From an uncultured Clostridia bacterium (GTDB taxonomy: Bacteria; Bacillota; Clostridia; TANB77; CAG-508): a DNA stretch of 10,413 nt. The DNA is taken from positions 1 through 10,413 of the forward strand of contig CATJZH010000137.1 in NCBI GenBank assembly GCA_949746285.1. Direction: 5' to 3'. A model generated the notes under the pieces. It had not been told where the DNA came from and did no database searches. It worked only from the letters and a program-made list of their open reading frames with translations. Shown in pieces: positions 1 to 6,477 of the stretch (position 1 is the first letter of the stretch; every line of letters begins with the position of its first letter). The translations under genes and the position numbers were made by a program.

Positions 1-89
1 TATATAATGTAATAAAATAATTTAAACATTTTAAGGAGATTTAATAATATAAATTATAATATATAAATTTAATAGAAAGGTGTTTTTTT
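1..89 (+). promoter_or_regulatory. AT-rich leader of glmU with ribosome binding site
   Basis: Almost pure A/T sequence with no gene. A TATAAT hexamer at 3-8 could be a -10 box whose -35 would lie outside the window; a second TATAAT at 55-60 has no credible -35 at the right distance. In DNA this AT-rich both can arise by chance. GAAAGGTG at 75-82 ends 7 nt before the glmU ATG at 90 and supports that start. A stronger-looking AAGGAG at 34-38 has no usable start codon after it. Confidence 0.35.
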
Positions 90-1361
90 ATGATTATTGA
101 TGGTGAGGATAAATTAGTAATTACTGTTATTATGGCTGCTGGAAAAGGAACAAGAATGAAATCAAATAAATCTAAACTAGTTCATAAAATTTATGATAAA
201 GAACTTGTAAAAAGAGTAGCAGAAGTAGCTAAACAAATAGGGTCTGATGAAATAATAGCAGTTGTAGGACATATGAGAGAGCAAATTGAAGAAGTGCTTG
301 GGGATTCTGTAAAATACGCATATCAAGATGAGCTTTTGGGAACTGGTCATGCAGTAATGCAAGCAAGTAAATATTTAGAAGGAAAAAAGGGAAAAGTTGT
401 TATATTATATGGCGATGTACCAATATTAAGAAAAAACACATTAGAGAATTTAGTTATAAAAAGTTTCAAAAATAAAGAATATGCAACACTTTTAACTGCT
501 ATGTATGATAATCCAACTGGATATGGAAGAATTATACGTGATGAAGGTGGAAATATAAAGGCAATAGTTGAAGAAAAAGATGCCAATATGTTTGAGAAAG
601 ATATAAAAGAAATAAATTCTGGTATATATTGTTTTGATATAGAAGAACTATTATCAGCTTTAAAACTTATACAGCCTAATAATGTTCAAGGAGAATATTA
701 TTTAACAGATGTAATTAAAATAATGAATGATAAAGGATTAAAAACAGGAGCTGTTATAGTAGAAGATAATACAGAAATTTTAGGAGTAAATGATAGAGCA
801 CAATTAGAACTTTTAACTAGAGTTTTAAGAATGAGAATAAATGCTTATCATATGAAAAATGGAGTAACTATAGAAGATGCAAGTTCAACATATATACATG
901 ATAATGTAAAAATCGGTATAGATACAGTTATTCATCCAAATACAACAATAAAAGATGGAGTGGTAATAGGAGATAATTGCGAAATTGGACCAAATGCATA
1001 TATAAGAGAAAATTGTGAAATAGGTAATAATGTAAAAATAGGAAATTTTGTTGAAATAAAAAATGCAAAAATAGGTGATAGAACTAAGGTACCACATTTC
1101 ATATATTTAGGAGATACCGAAATAGGTTGTGATAGCAATGTGGGATGTGGAACGATTACTTGTAATTATGATGGAAAAAATAAAAATCATACAAAAATAG
1201 GAGATAGAGCTTTTATAGGTTCAAATGTAAATTTAGTAGCACCAGTAACTTTAGGGGATGATGTTTTAATTGCAGCAGGTTCAACGATAACTGAAGATGT
1301 TCCAGATGGAAAAATGGGAATAGCAAGACAAAGACAAACAAACAAAGATAGAAAAGAATAA
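90..1361 (+). CDS. glmU: Bifunctional UDP-GlcNAc pyrophosphorylase / glucosamine-1-phosphate acetyltransferase, short form
   Basis: Cytosolic enzyme that acetylates glucosamine-1-phosphate and then joins GlcNAc-1-P to UTP, giving UDP-GlcNAc for peptidoglycan and other wall polymers. The nucleotidyltransferase domain (about 9-240) shows the AAGKGTRM loop at 16-23, K29, QDELLGTGHA at 79-88, GDVP at 108-111 (D109, the metal aspartate position) and GVNDR at 232-236 (N234). The C-terminal left-handed beta-helix (about 260-415) shows hexapeptide repeats, R306, H336 in a PHFIYLGD context matching the catalytic histidine of the E. coli enzyme, and a GTITCNYDG motif. At 423 residues it is about 33 shorter than the usual 456. 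Comparison from memory puts the loss between N234 and R306, about two helix coils; the region from R306 to H336 keeps E. coli spacing. The start is supported by GAAAGGTG at 75-82. The next gene follows after 15 bp with its own binding site, so they are probably cotranscribed. Confidence 0.95.
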   Translation: MIIDGEDKLVITVIMAAGKGTRMKSNKSKLVHKIYDKELVKRVAEVAKQIGSDEIIAVVGHMREQIEEVLGDSVKYAYQDELLGTGHAVMQASKYLEGKKGKVVILYGDVPILRKNTLENLVIKSFKNKEYATLLTAMYDNPTGYGRIIRDEGGNIKAIVEEKDANMFEKDIKEINSGIYCFDIEELLSALKLIQPNNVQGEYYLTDVIKIMNDKGLKTGAVIVEDNTEILGVNDRAQLELLTRVLRMRINAYHMKNGVTIEDASSTYIHDNVKIGIDTVIHPNTTIKDGVVIGDNCEIGPNAYIRENCEIGNNVKIGNFVEIKNAKIGDRTKVPHFIYLGDTEIGCDSNVGCGTITCNYDGKNKNHTKIGDRAFIGSNVNLVAPVTLGDDVLIAAGSTITEDVPDGKMGIARQRQTNKDRKE

Positions 1362-1376
1362 AAAAGGAGATATAAA

Positions 1377-2432
1377 ATGCCATTATATTTATGGTTAACA
1401 ATAAAGTTTATAGCTTTAATAATATTAACATATGAATTATTTTTTATAATTACAAATCAAAATAAGAAATTATCTATAATAGGTACAATTATATTATCAT
1501 TTTCAGGTGTAGTACAATGGAATTTGACAGATATAGATAGTTTAATAATTGGAGAATTTATAACTGTACTAACTTATACATTTTTTCAAAAAGAAAAATT
1601 ATGGCACAAAGTATTAATTTCTTTTTTTATAGTTTTAGGAGCTATATGTTATACTTTTACATTTAGACCATATGCAGTAGCTTTTGGATATTTGTTTTTA
1701 TCACTAATTTTATGGATTATACTTAAAAATAAAGAAAAATTGAAAAATGTAAAAGAAATAACTCTTGCAATTTTATCAATAATAATTAGTATAATTGCAA
1801 TGATTATTGCAATAGTATTTTTTAATAATAACAATGTAGAATACTTGAGTACTAATTTAAGCACAGCTTCATTACTTTTTTCATATTTATATAGTATTTT
1901 TCTACCATATTATAATTTTGAAGGTAGAGAAATACTTTCAAGTGTAATTTGCATTTTTCCACTTCCTATGATAGTGGGATTGTATTATATGTATAAAAAA
2001 GAAGAGCATATAGAATTTTTACTTCCAGTACTAACTATAACAGTCTTAGAAACAGTATTTTGTATGTCTGGATTTCCAGAAATTATAAGTAAAATTACTT
2101 TTTTTTCACAAGTAAACCCAGTAAGGGTAGTTGAAAGTGTACAAATAGCTAATTTATTTATTATGCTTTATTTTTTAGGAAATGTGAAAGAACAAATATT
2201 TAAATTTAAAAACACAATAAGAGCAACTATTTTATGTGCATGTTTATTAATTTTTATAAAGTTTCCATATATTTTTTCAGAAAAAATTTTCATATATATA
2301 TTTGCTGCAGAAATAAGTTTATTTACAATTTTATTTTTAAATTTTACAGACAAAAAATACCGAAAAGTATTATTGTTTTTTTTAGTGTTAATTACACTTA
2401 TAAGTGGAGTACCAGTAGTTTTTTTAAATTGA
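1377..2432 (+). CDS. Multi-pass membrane protein of unknown function, possibly N-terminally short
   Basis: A 351-residue, strongly hydrophobic protein with roughly 9-10 predicted membrane segments (for example about 5-26, 32-50, 54-70, 78-115, 128-150, 160-180, 190-208, 217-235, 255-270, 283-300, 305-322, 333-350) joined by short lysine-rich loops, and no signal peptide distinct from the first helix. The stretch GVVQWN near residues 44-49 and the FRPYAVAFG stretch near 97-105 resemble large bacterial membrane proteins found in polysaccharide clusters, usually near 600 residues and of glycosyltransferase-like membrane type. This is a recollection rather than an alignment. If right, the N-terminal half is missing. 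No soluble catalytic domain is visible. AAGGAG (1364-1369) sits 7 nt before the ATG. The gene lies between glmU and the rhamnose genes, which suggests but does not show an envelope role. It ends in TGA. Confidence 0.7.
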   Translation: MPLYLWLTIKFIALIILTYELFFIITNQNKKLSIIGTIILSFSGVVQWNLTDIDSLIIGEFITVLTYTFFQKEKLWHKVLISFFIVLGAICYTFTFRPYAVAFGYLFLSLILWIILKNKEKLKNVKEITLAILSIIISIIAMIIAIVFFNNNNVEYLSTNLSTASLLFSYLYSIFLPYYNFEGREILSSVICIFPLPMIVGLYYMYKKEEHIEFLLPVLTITVLETVFCMSGFPEIISKITFFSQVNPVRVVESVQIANLFIMLYFLGNVKEQIFKFKNTIRATILCACLLIFIKFPYIFSEKIFIYIFAAEISLFTILFLNFTDKKYRKVLLFFLVLITLISGVPVVFLN

Positions 2433-2485
2433 AATTAAATATTTGTGAAAATTCTGTGTAAAATGTGGAAAGTATGTAAAAAGCT

Positions 2486-2513
2486 TTGACAATAAAAAGT
2501 GCTGTGATATAAT
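2486..2513 (+). promoter_or_regulatory. Sigma-A-type promoter with extended -10, before the rhamnose operon
   Basis: TTGACA at 2486-2491 and TATAAT at 2508-2513 both match consensus, with a 16-bp spacer. A TG dinucleotide at 2505-2506, one base before the -10, adds the extended -10 element. Transcription should start near 2520, giving a leader of about 70 nt before rfbD. This is the best promoter in the window and marks rfbD-rfbA-rfbC-rfbB as a unit separate from glmU. Confidence 0.85.
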
Positions 2514-2546
2514 GTGACCATTAGAATGAGAAATAGATATAATTTT

Positions 2547-2589
2547 AAGGAAAGGGTGTTAGAAAAATCTAACATAAAAGAGTAAGAAA
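2547..2589 (+). promoter_or_regulatory. rfbD leader: distant SD-like tract and stem-loop
   Basis: A strong SD-like purine tract (AAGGAAAGGG, 2547-2556) lies 33 nt from the rfbD ATG. Between them is a perfect 7-bp stem-loop: TGTTAGA 2557-2563, loop AAAA, TCTAACA 2568-2574. Only the weak AAAGAG (2577-2582) is at normal distance from the ATG. Folding the stem would bring the strong tract to about 15 nt from the start, so the hairpin may influence translation. That role is inference. Confidence 0.4.
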
Positions 2590-3450
2590 ATGAAAAAAGT
2601 TTTTTTAATTGGAGCAGATGGAATGCTTGGTGGAGAACTAAGAGAAAGATTAGAAAAAAAATATGAAGTTGTAGGAACAACAATAGAAACTTTAGATATT
2701 TGTGATAAACAAGCTGTTTTAAATAAAGCAAAAGAAATAAACCCATATTTTATTATAAATTGTGCAGCATTTACTAATGTTGATGCTTGTGAAGTTAAAG
2801 AAGAATTAGCAATGTCAGTTAATGGAACAGCTTTAGAAAATATTGCAGAAGCAGCAAAACAAGAAAATGCTACACTTATACATGTTAGTACAGACTATGT
2901 TTTTGCAGGAAATAAACCAATTGATGAAGTTTATACAGAAGATATGACTCCAAATCCCGTAAGTGCATATGGAAGAACTAAATTAGTTGGAGAAGAAAAT
3001 GCAAAAAAAGCAGAAAAGTATTATATTTTAAGAACAGCATGGCTTTATGGATTAGGTGGAAAAAATTTTGTAAAAACTATGCTTAATTTATCAAAAGATA
3101 GAGATGAAATTTCAGTTGTAGATGATCAACATGGAAGTCCTACATCAACAACAACTCTTTGTGAAATAATAGAACAAATAATGGAAAAAGAACCAGCATA
3201 TGGTATATATCATTCAACAAATGAAGGTTTTACAACTTGGTGTAAATTTACAAGAAAAATATTTGAAATTGCAGGTATTCAGACAAATGTAAAAGCAATT
3301 ACATCAAAAGAATATAAAGAAATGTATCCACAATCTAGTGATAGACCAACAAATAGTCAATTATCAAAAGAGAAATTAAAAAATGTTGGCATTGTACCAA
3401 GTAAATGGGAAGATGCATTATCAAATTATCTAAAAGAAGAACTAAAATAA
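2590..3450 (+). CDS. rfbD: dTDP-4-dehydrorhamnose reductase
   Basis: Last step of dTDP-L-rhamnose synthesis: NAD(P)H-dependent reduction of dTDP-4-keto-L-rhamnose, in the cytosol. The 286-residue length is normal for RmlD. The Rossmann loop GADGMLG is at 8-14. HVSTDYVFAG starts at 98, with T101 and D102 in the usual active-site region. The short-chain dehydrogenase pair Y127/K131 lies in SAYGRTK, and a WLYG motif follows, typical of this family. The ATG at 2590 is fixed by an in-frame stop just upstream (TAA in the leader) and by homology to the family N-terminus. It is the first gene of the rhamnose operon, 16 bp ahead of rfbA. All four pathway genes are present and intact in this window. 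Confidence 0.95.
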   Translation: MKKVFLIGADGMLGGELRERLEKKYEVVGTTIETLDICDKQAVLNKAKEINPYFIINCAAFTNVDACEVKEELAMSVNGTALENIAEAAKQENATLIHVSTDYVFAGNKPIDEVYTEDMTPNPVSAYGRTKLVGEENAKKAEKYYILRTAWLYGLGGKNFVKTMLNLSKDRDEISVVDDQHGSPTSTTTLCEIIEQIMEKEPAYGIYHSTNEGFTTWCKFTRKIFEIAGIQTNVKAITSKEYKEMYPQSSDRPTNSQLSKEKLKNVGIVPSKWEDALSNYLKEELK

Positions 3451-3466
3451 AAGGAGGAATAAAGTA

Positions 3467-4378
3467 ATGAAAGGAATTATTTTAGCAGGTGGTAGTGCTA
3501 CAAGGTTATATCCAATAACTATAGCAGTATCTAAACAAATGCTACCAGTATATGATAAACCAATGATTTATTATCCATTATCAACACTTATGATGGCAGG
3601 AATTAGAGAAGTACTTATAATATCTACACCAGTGCATTTACCAGCATTTAAAAGTTTATTAGGTGATGGTTCTAGATTTGGTATGAAATTGGAATATAAA
3701 ATTCAAGAAAAACCAGTTGGACTAGCTGATGCATTTATACTTGGAGAAGAATTTATTGGAGATGAAAATGTTGCTTTAATTTTAGGAGATAACATGATTT
3801 ATGGTTCAAGAGTCGAAAGAGTATTAAAAGCAGCAAGTAATTTAAAAGAAGGTGGAATTATATTTGGATATCAAGTTGCAGACCCAACTTCTTATGGAGT
3901 AGTTGAAATTGATAAAACAGGAAAAGCATTATCTATAGAAGAAAAACCGGAACATCCAAAATCAAATTTTGCAGTACCAGGAATTTATTTTTATGATAAT
4001 AATGTTGTTAAAATCGCAAAATCAATAAAACCTTCTGAAAGAGGAGAACTAGAAATAACAGATGTAAATAAAGCATATATGGAAGAAGGAAAATTGCGAG
4101 TAATACCATTAGGAAATGGATATGCATGGTTTGATACAGGTTCAGCAGATAGATTATCAGATGCATCTGATTATGTAAAAGCAATAGAGCTAAGACAAGG
4201 AACGCAAATTGCATGTTTAGAGGAAATAGCATATAGAAATGAATGGATATCTAAAGAGCAACTATTAATTGAAGCTGAAAAATACAAGAAAACAGCATAT
4301 GGCAAACATTTAAAAAGAACAGCAGAGCAAAATTATAAAGAATATAAAGACATTTATGAAAGTGATTTATTTAATTAA
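3467..4378 (+). CDS. rfbA: Glucose-1-phosphate thymidylyltransferase
   Basis: Commits glucose-1-phosphate to dTDP-glucose by reaction with dTTP; first step of dTDP-L-rhamnose synthesis. The nucleotide-binding loop reads LAGGSATRLYP (6-16), then SKQMLP with K23. The metal-site aspartates are D108 (LGDN) and D223 (WFDTG), and E159 lies in EEKP. The family loop usually reads GGSGTRLYP; here the glycine after serine is A11. The protein is 303 residues, slightly longer than the usual 290 or so because of a charged C-terminal tail of a dozen residues. AAGGAGG (3451-3457) lies 9 nt before the ATG. The stop codon is followed immediately by a structured intergenic repeat, which separates it from rfbC. 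Confidence 0.96.
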   Translation: MKGIILAGGSATRLYPITIAVSKQMLPVYDKPMIYYPLSTLMMAGIREVLIISTPVHLPAFKSLLGDGSRFGMKLEYKIQEKPVGLADAFILGEEFIGDENVALILGDNMIYGSRVERVLKAASNLKEGGIIFGYQVADPTSYGVVEIDKTGKALSIEEKPEHPKSNFAVPGIYFYDNNVVKIAKSIKPSERGELEITDVNKAYMEEGKLRVIPLGNGYAWFDTGSADRLSDASDYVKAIELRQGTQIACLEEIAYRNEWISKEQLLIEAEKYKKTAYGKHLKRTAEQNYKEYKDIYESDLFN

Positions 4379-4441
4379 TGTCCATTTAGGGACGTTTGTT
4401 AATGGACATTTTTGTCCAATTGGGGACGGATGTTGTAAAAA
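4379..4441 (+). repeat. Intergenic structured repeat, copy 1
   Basis: It begins on the base after the rfbA stop codon. TGTCCATT (4379-4386) pairs perfectly with AATGGACA (4401-4408) over a 14-nt loop and is followed by TTTTT (4409-4413), the outline of an intrinsic terminator. Two competing folds exist: TGGACA/TGTCCA (4403-4408 with 4413-4418, loop TTTT) and GTCC/GGAC at 4414-4427. The first 40 bases match copy 3 (read on the minus strand) at 37 positions. After 4418 the sequence differs from the other copies until a shared ATGTTRTAAAAAA-like end near 4430-4441. It lies between two operon genes, so it may adjust the rfbA/rfbC expression ratio. Confidence 0.85.
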
Positions 4442-4472
4442 AGTATAAATAAAATTTTGAAAGGGAGAAAAA

Positions 4473-5057
4473 ATGGGTAAATTCAAAAGAATAGATACAT
4501 CAATAGAAGGTGTTTATATAGTTGAACCAACAGTATTTGGAGATAATAGAGGATACTTTATGGAAACATACAGTAAACCAGACTTTGAGGAAATTGGTAT
4601 AACAAATGAATTTGTGCAAGATAATCAATCAAAATCTAAAAAAGGAGTTTTAAGAGGATTACATTTTCAAAAGGAAAATACACAGGCAAAACTAGTTAGA
4701 TGTATAAAAGGAGAAGTTTTTGATGTGGCAGTTGATTTAAGACCAGGAAGTAGAACATATGGAAAATGGGAAGGTGTAATAATATCTGAAGAAAATAAAA
4801 AGATGTTTATGATACCAAGAGGATTTGCACATGGATTTTTAGTATTATCAGAAGAAGCAGAATTTTGTTATAAATGCGATGATATATATAATCATTCAGC
4901 AGAAGGTGGATTAAAATGGGATGATCCAGAAATAGGAATAGTTTGGCCGGAAGTCCCTGGTATGAAACCAGAAGAATATTTAACATCTGAAAAAGATGGA
5001 AAATGGACTACATTTGCGGAACTTAGAAATACAGATTTATTTAAAAATTTAGAATAA
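4473..5057 (+). CDS. rfbC: dTDP-4-dehydrorhamnose 3,5-epimerase
   Basis: Third step of the rhamnose pathway: epimerises C3 and C5 of dTDP-4-keto-6-deoxyglucose. The 194-residue cupin-fold protein has the family signatures in order: RGLHFQ at 61-66 with the catalytic histidine H64, a KLVRC strand, the VDLR.GS.TYGKWEG stretch, IPRGFAHGFLVLS, and FCYKCDD with the catalytic-tyrosine position Y133, then a WDDPEIGI motif. AAGGGAG (4461-4467) sits 5 nt before the ATG. It is preceded by repeat copy 1 and followed after 13 bp by rfbB. Length and motifs are normal; no sign of damage. Confidence 0.96.
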   Translation: MGKFKRIDTSIEGVYIVEPTVFGDNRGYFMETYSKPDFEEIGITNEFVQDNQSKSKKGVLRGLHFQKENTQAKLVRCIKGEVFDVAVDLRPGSRTYGKWEGVIISEENKKMFMIPRGFAHGFLVLSEEAEFCYKCDDIYNHSAEGGLKWDDPEIGIVWPEVPGMKPEEYLTSEKDGKWTTFAELRNTDLFKNLE

Positions 5058-5070
5058 TAAGGAGGATAAA

Positions 5071-6042
5071 ATGAAAAACATACTAGTAACAGGAGCAGCA
5101 GGTTTTATAGGAGCAAATTTTGCTGAATTAATGGTAAAAAAATATGAAGGAAAATACAATATAATTGTTTTTGATAAATTAACATATGCGGGAAATATAC
5201 ACAATTTAGATGAGATAAAAGATAAAATAACTTTTGTACAAGGAGATATATGTGATTTTGATTTTGTGGTAGAAACATACAAAAAATATAATATTGATAG
5301 TGTAGTTCATTTTGCAGCTGAATCACATGTTGATAACAGTATAAAAAATCCATTTATATTCACACATACAAATGTAATAGGAACACATACTTTGTTAGAA
5401 GCTGCAAAGCAAGTTTGGGGAGAAGGAAGTGAAAATAAATTTGTTCATGTATCAACAGATGAAGTTTATGGAACATTAGGAGAAACAGGATATTTTACAG
5501 AAACTTCACCAATTAAGCCAAACAGCCCTTATTCAGCTTCAAAAGCTTCATCAGACTTAATAGCATTTGCATATGCTGAAACATTTAAAATGAATGTTAG
5601 TGTAACAAATTGCTCAAATAATTATGGACCATATCAACATCATGAAAAATTAATACCACATATGATTTCTTTAGCGCTTCAAGATAAACAATTACCAGTA
5701 TATGGAGAGGGATTAAATATTAGAGATTGGCTTTTTGTAGAAGATCATTGTGAAGCAATTGATATAATTTTACACAAAGGTAAAAAAGGAGAAAGATACA
5801 ATATAGGTGGACATAATGAGAAAAGAAATATTGAAATAGTTAAACTAATATTAGAGAGATTAGGAAAACCAGAAACTTTAATTTCATATGTAGAAGATAG
5901 AAAAGGTCATGATTATAGATATGCAATAGATCCTACAAAATTGAAAAATGAATTTGGTTGGGAACCTAAAACAATGTTTAAAGATGGAATAGTAAAAACA
6001 ATTGACTGGTATTTGGCACATCCAGAATATTTAATGAAATAA
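5071..6042 (+). CDS. rfbB: dTDP-glucose 4,6-dehydratase
   Basis: Second step of the pathway: NAD-dependent dehydration of dTDP-glucose to the 4-keto-6-deoxy sugar. An extended short-chain dehydrogenase of 323 residues, a little below the typical 330-355. The Rossmann loop TGAAGFIG is at 7-14. The catalytic triad T129, D130, E131 lies in STDEVYG, and Y154/K158 in YSASK. The HFAAESHVDNS and NNYGPYQHHEKLIP motifs are typical of RmlB and separate it from other sugar dehydratases. AAGGAGG ends at 5065, 5 nt before the ATG. It is the last gene of the rhamnose unit; an 11-bp palindrome overlaps its stop codon. Confidence 0.96.
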   Translation: MKNILVTGAAGFIGANFAELMVKKYEGKYNIIVFDKLTYAGNIHNLDEIKDKITFVQGDICDFDFVVETYKKYNIDSVVHFAAESHVDNSIKNPFIFTHTNVIGTHTLLEAAKQVWGEGSENKFVHVSTDEVYGTLGETGYFTETSPIKPNSPYSASKASSDLIAFAYAETFKMNVSVTNCSNNYGPYQHHEKLIPHMISLALQDKQLPVYGEGLNIRDWLFVEDHCEAIDIILHKGKKGERYNIGGHNEKRNIEIVKLILERLGKPETLISYVEDRKGHDYRYAIDPTKLKNEFGWEPKTMFKDGIVKTIDWYLAHPEYLMK

Positions 6043-6055
6043 AATATTTCATTAA
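6031..6055 (+). terminator. AT-rich hairpin over the rfbB stop, candidate operon end
   Basis: TTAATGAAATA (6031-6041) and TATTTCATTAA (6045-6055) form a perfect 11-bp stem with an AAA loop. The stop codon (6040-6042) lies in it. A weaker AATAT/ATATT pairing (6026-6030 with 6059-6063) could extend it past a small bulge. Only one G-C pair is present and the T-run (6066-6070) is 10 nt away, so it is a poor intrinsic terminator; it may be a 3'-end stabiliser. Confidence 0.4.
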
Positions 6056-6089
6056 TTTATATTGATTTTTAAAAAGACATATGATAAAC

Positions 6090-6095
6090 TATAAT
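6090..6095 (+). promoter_or_regulatory. Candidate -10 box for secG
   Basis: A perfect TATAAT lies 36 nt upstream of the secG start. No good -35 is found: TTGATT at 6062-6067 would need a 22-bp spacer, and the hexamer at the right distance is only TTTTAA. There is no TG extension. It is plausible because a new unit begins here after the rhamnose operon, but the base composition makes chance matches common. Confidence 0.35.
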
Positions 6096-6131
6096 AGTTA
6101 ATAAACAGAAGAAAATTGGAGGTTATCATAG

Positions 6132-6380
6132 ATGGAGATAGTAAAATATATAGTAATGGGAATATATGCAATAGTATGTGTAGCTTTAATAGTTTTAGTT
6201 TTAAAACAAAGCAAAGATGATGGAGGAGCTTCAGGAACTATTGTAGGTGCTTCTGCAAATAATTTTTATGAAAAAAATAAAGGAAAAACTACAGAGGGAA
6301 AAATGAAAAGAGCAACAATAGCGCTAATGATTATTTTTGCAGTTTTAACAATAGCGTTAGGCATCATATATTTGGTTTAG
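6132..6380 (+). CDS. secG: Preprotein translocase subunit SecG
   Basis: Small accessory subunit of the SecYEG channel in the cytoplasmic membrane; it helps SecA-driven protein export. The 82-residue protein has the expected two-helix layout: helix 1 at about 5-25, then a cytoplasmic loop with LKQSKDDGGASGTIVGAS and an F-containing NNFYEKNKG stretch typical of SecG, then helix 2 at about 60-81. TTGGAGG (6116-6122) is 9 nt before the ATG. Its position directly before rnr is the common Bacillota arrangement and supports the call. A strong terminator follows it, so rnr may be only partly cotranscribed. Confidence 0.93.
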   Translation: MEIVKYIVMGIYAIVCVALIVLVLKQSKDDGGASGTIVGASANNFYEKNKGKTTEGKMKRATIALMIIFAVLTIALGIIYLV

Positions 6381-6400
6381 TATTTTAATATAAAATTATT

Positions 6401-6428
6401 AGCAGTATTTAAAAATACTGCTTTTTTT
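6401..6428 (+). terminator. Intrinsic terminator after secG
   Basis: AGCAGTATTT (6401-6410) and AAATACTGCT (6413-6422) are perfect inverted repeats giving a 9-bp stem with a 4-nt loop (or 10 bp around AA), followed by seven T residues (6422-6428). It begins 20 bp after the secG stop and is the clearest terminator in the window. Confidence 0.88.
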
Positions 6429-6477
6429 GTTTAATAAGTAGAAAAAAGAGGAATATTAGAATTATTGAGAGGATGAA

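Noticed and set aside
33..40. AAGGAG site suggesting a gene start near position 45
   Set aside because: Stops follow at once and no start codon is within reach. It may be a chance match.
880..1300. Repeated short units in the DNA of glmU suggesting a tandem repeat
   Set aside because: They reflect the protein's hexapeptide repeats (I-G-D/N patterns) of the beta-helix, not a DNA repeat element.
2430..2432. TGA read as tryptophan
   Set aside because: Readthrough would add one codon before TAA, and Trp is encoded by TGG throughout; the standard bacterial code fits.
2234..2461. Second + strand frame inside the end of the membrane protein gene
   Set aside because: It overlaps a longer convincing gene in another frame and has no SD or recognisable domain.
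2556..2585. GTG-initiated nine-codon leader peptide before rfbD
   Set aside because: The GTG overlaps the SD-like tract itself, leaving no proper spacing, and the peptide has no run of regulatory codons.
2435..2746. Minus-strand open frame of 103 codons
   Set aside because: It runs across the rfbD promoter and into rfbD, and its product is low-complexity and Leu/Phe-rich, as expected from the antisense of AT-rich coding DNA. No binding site.
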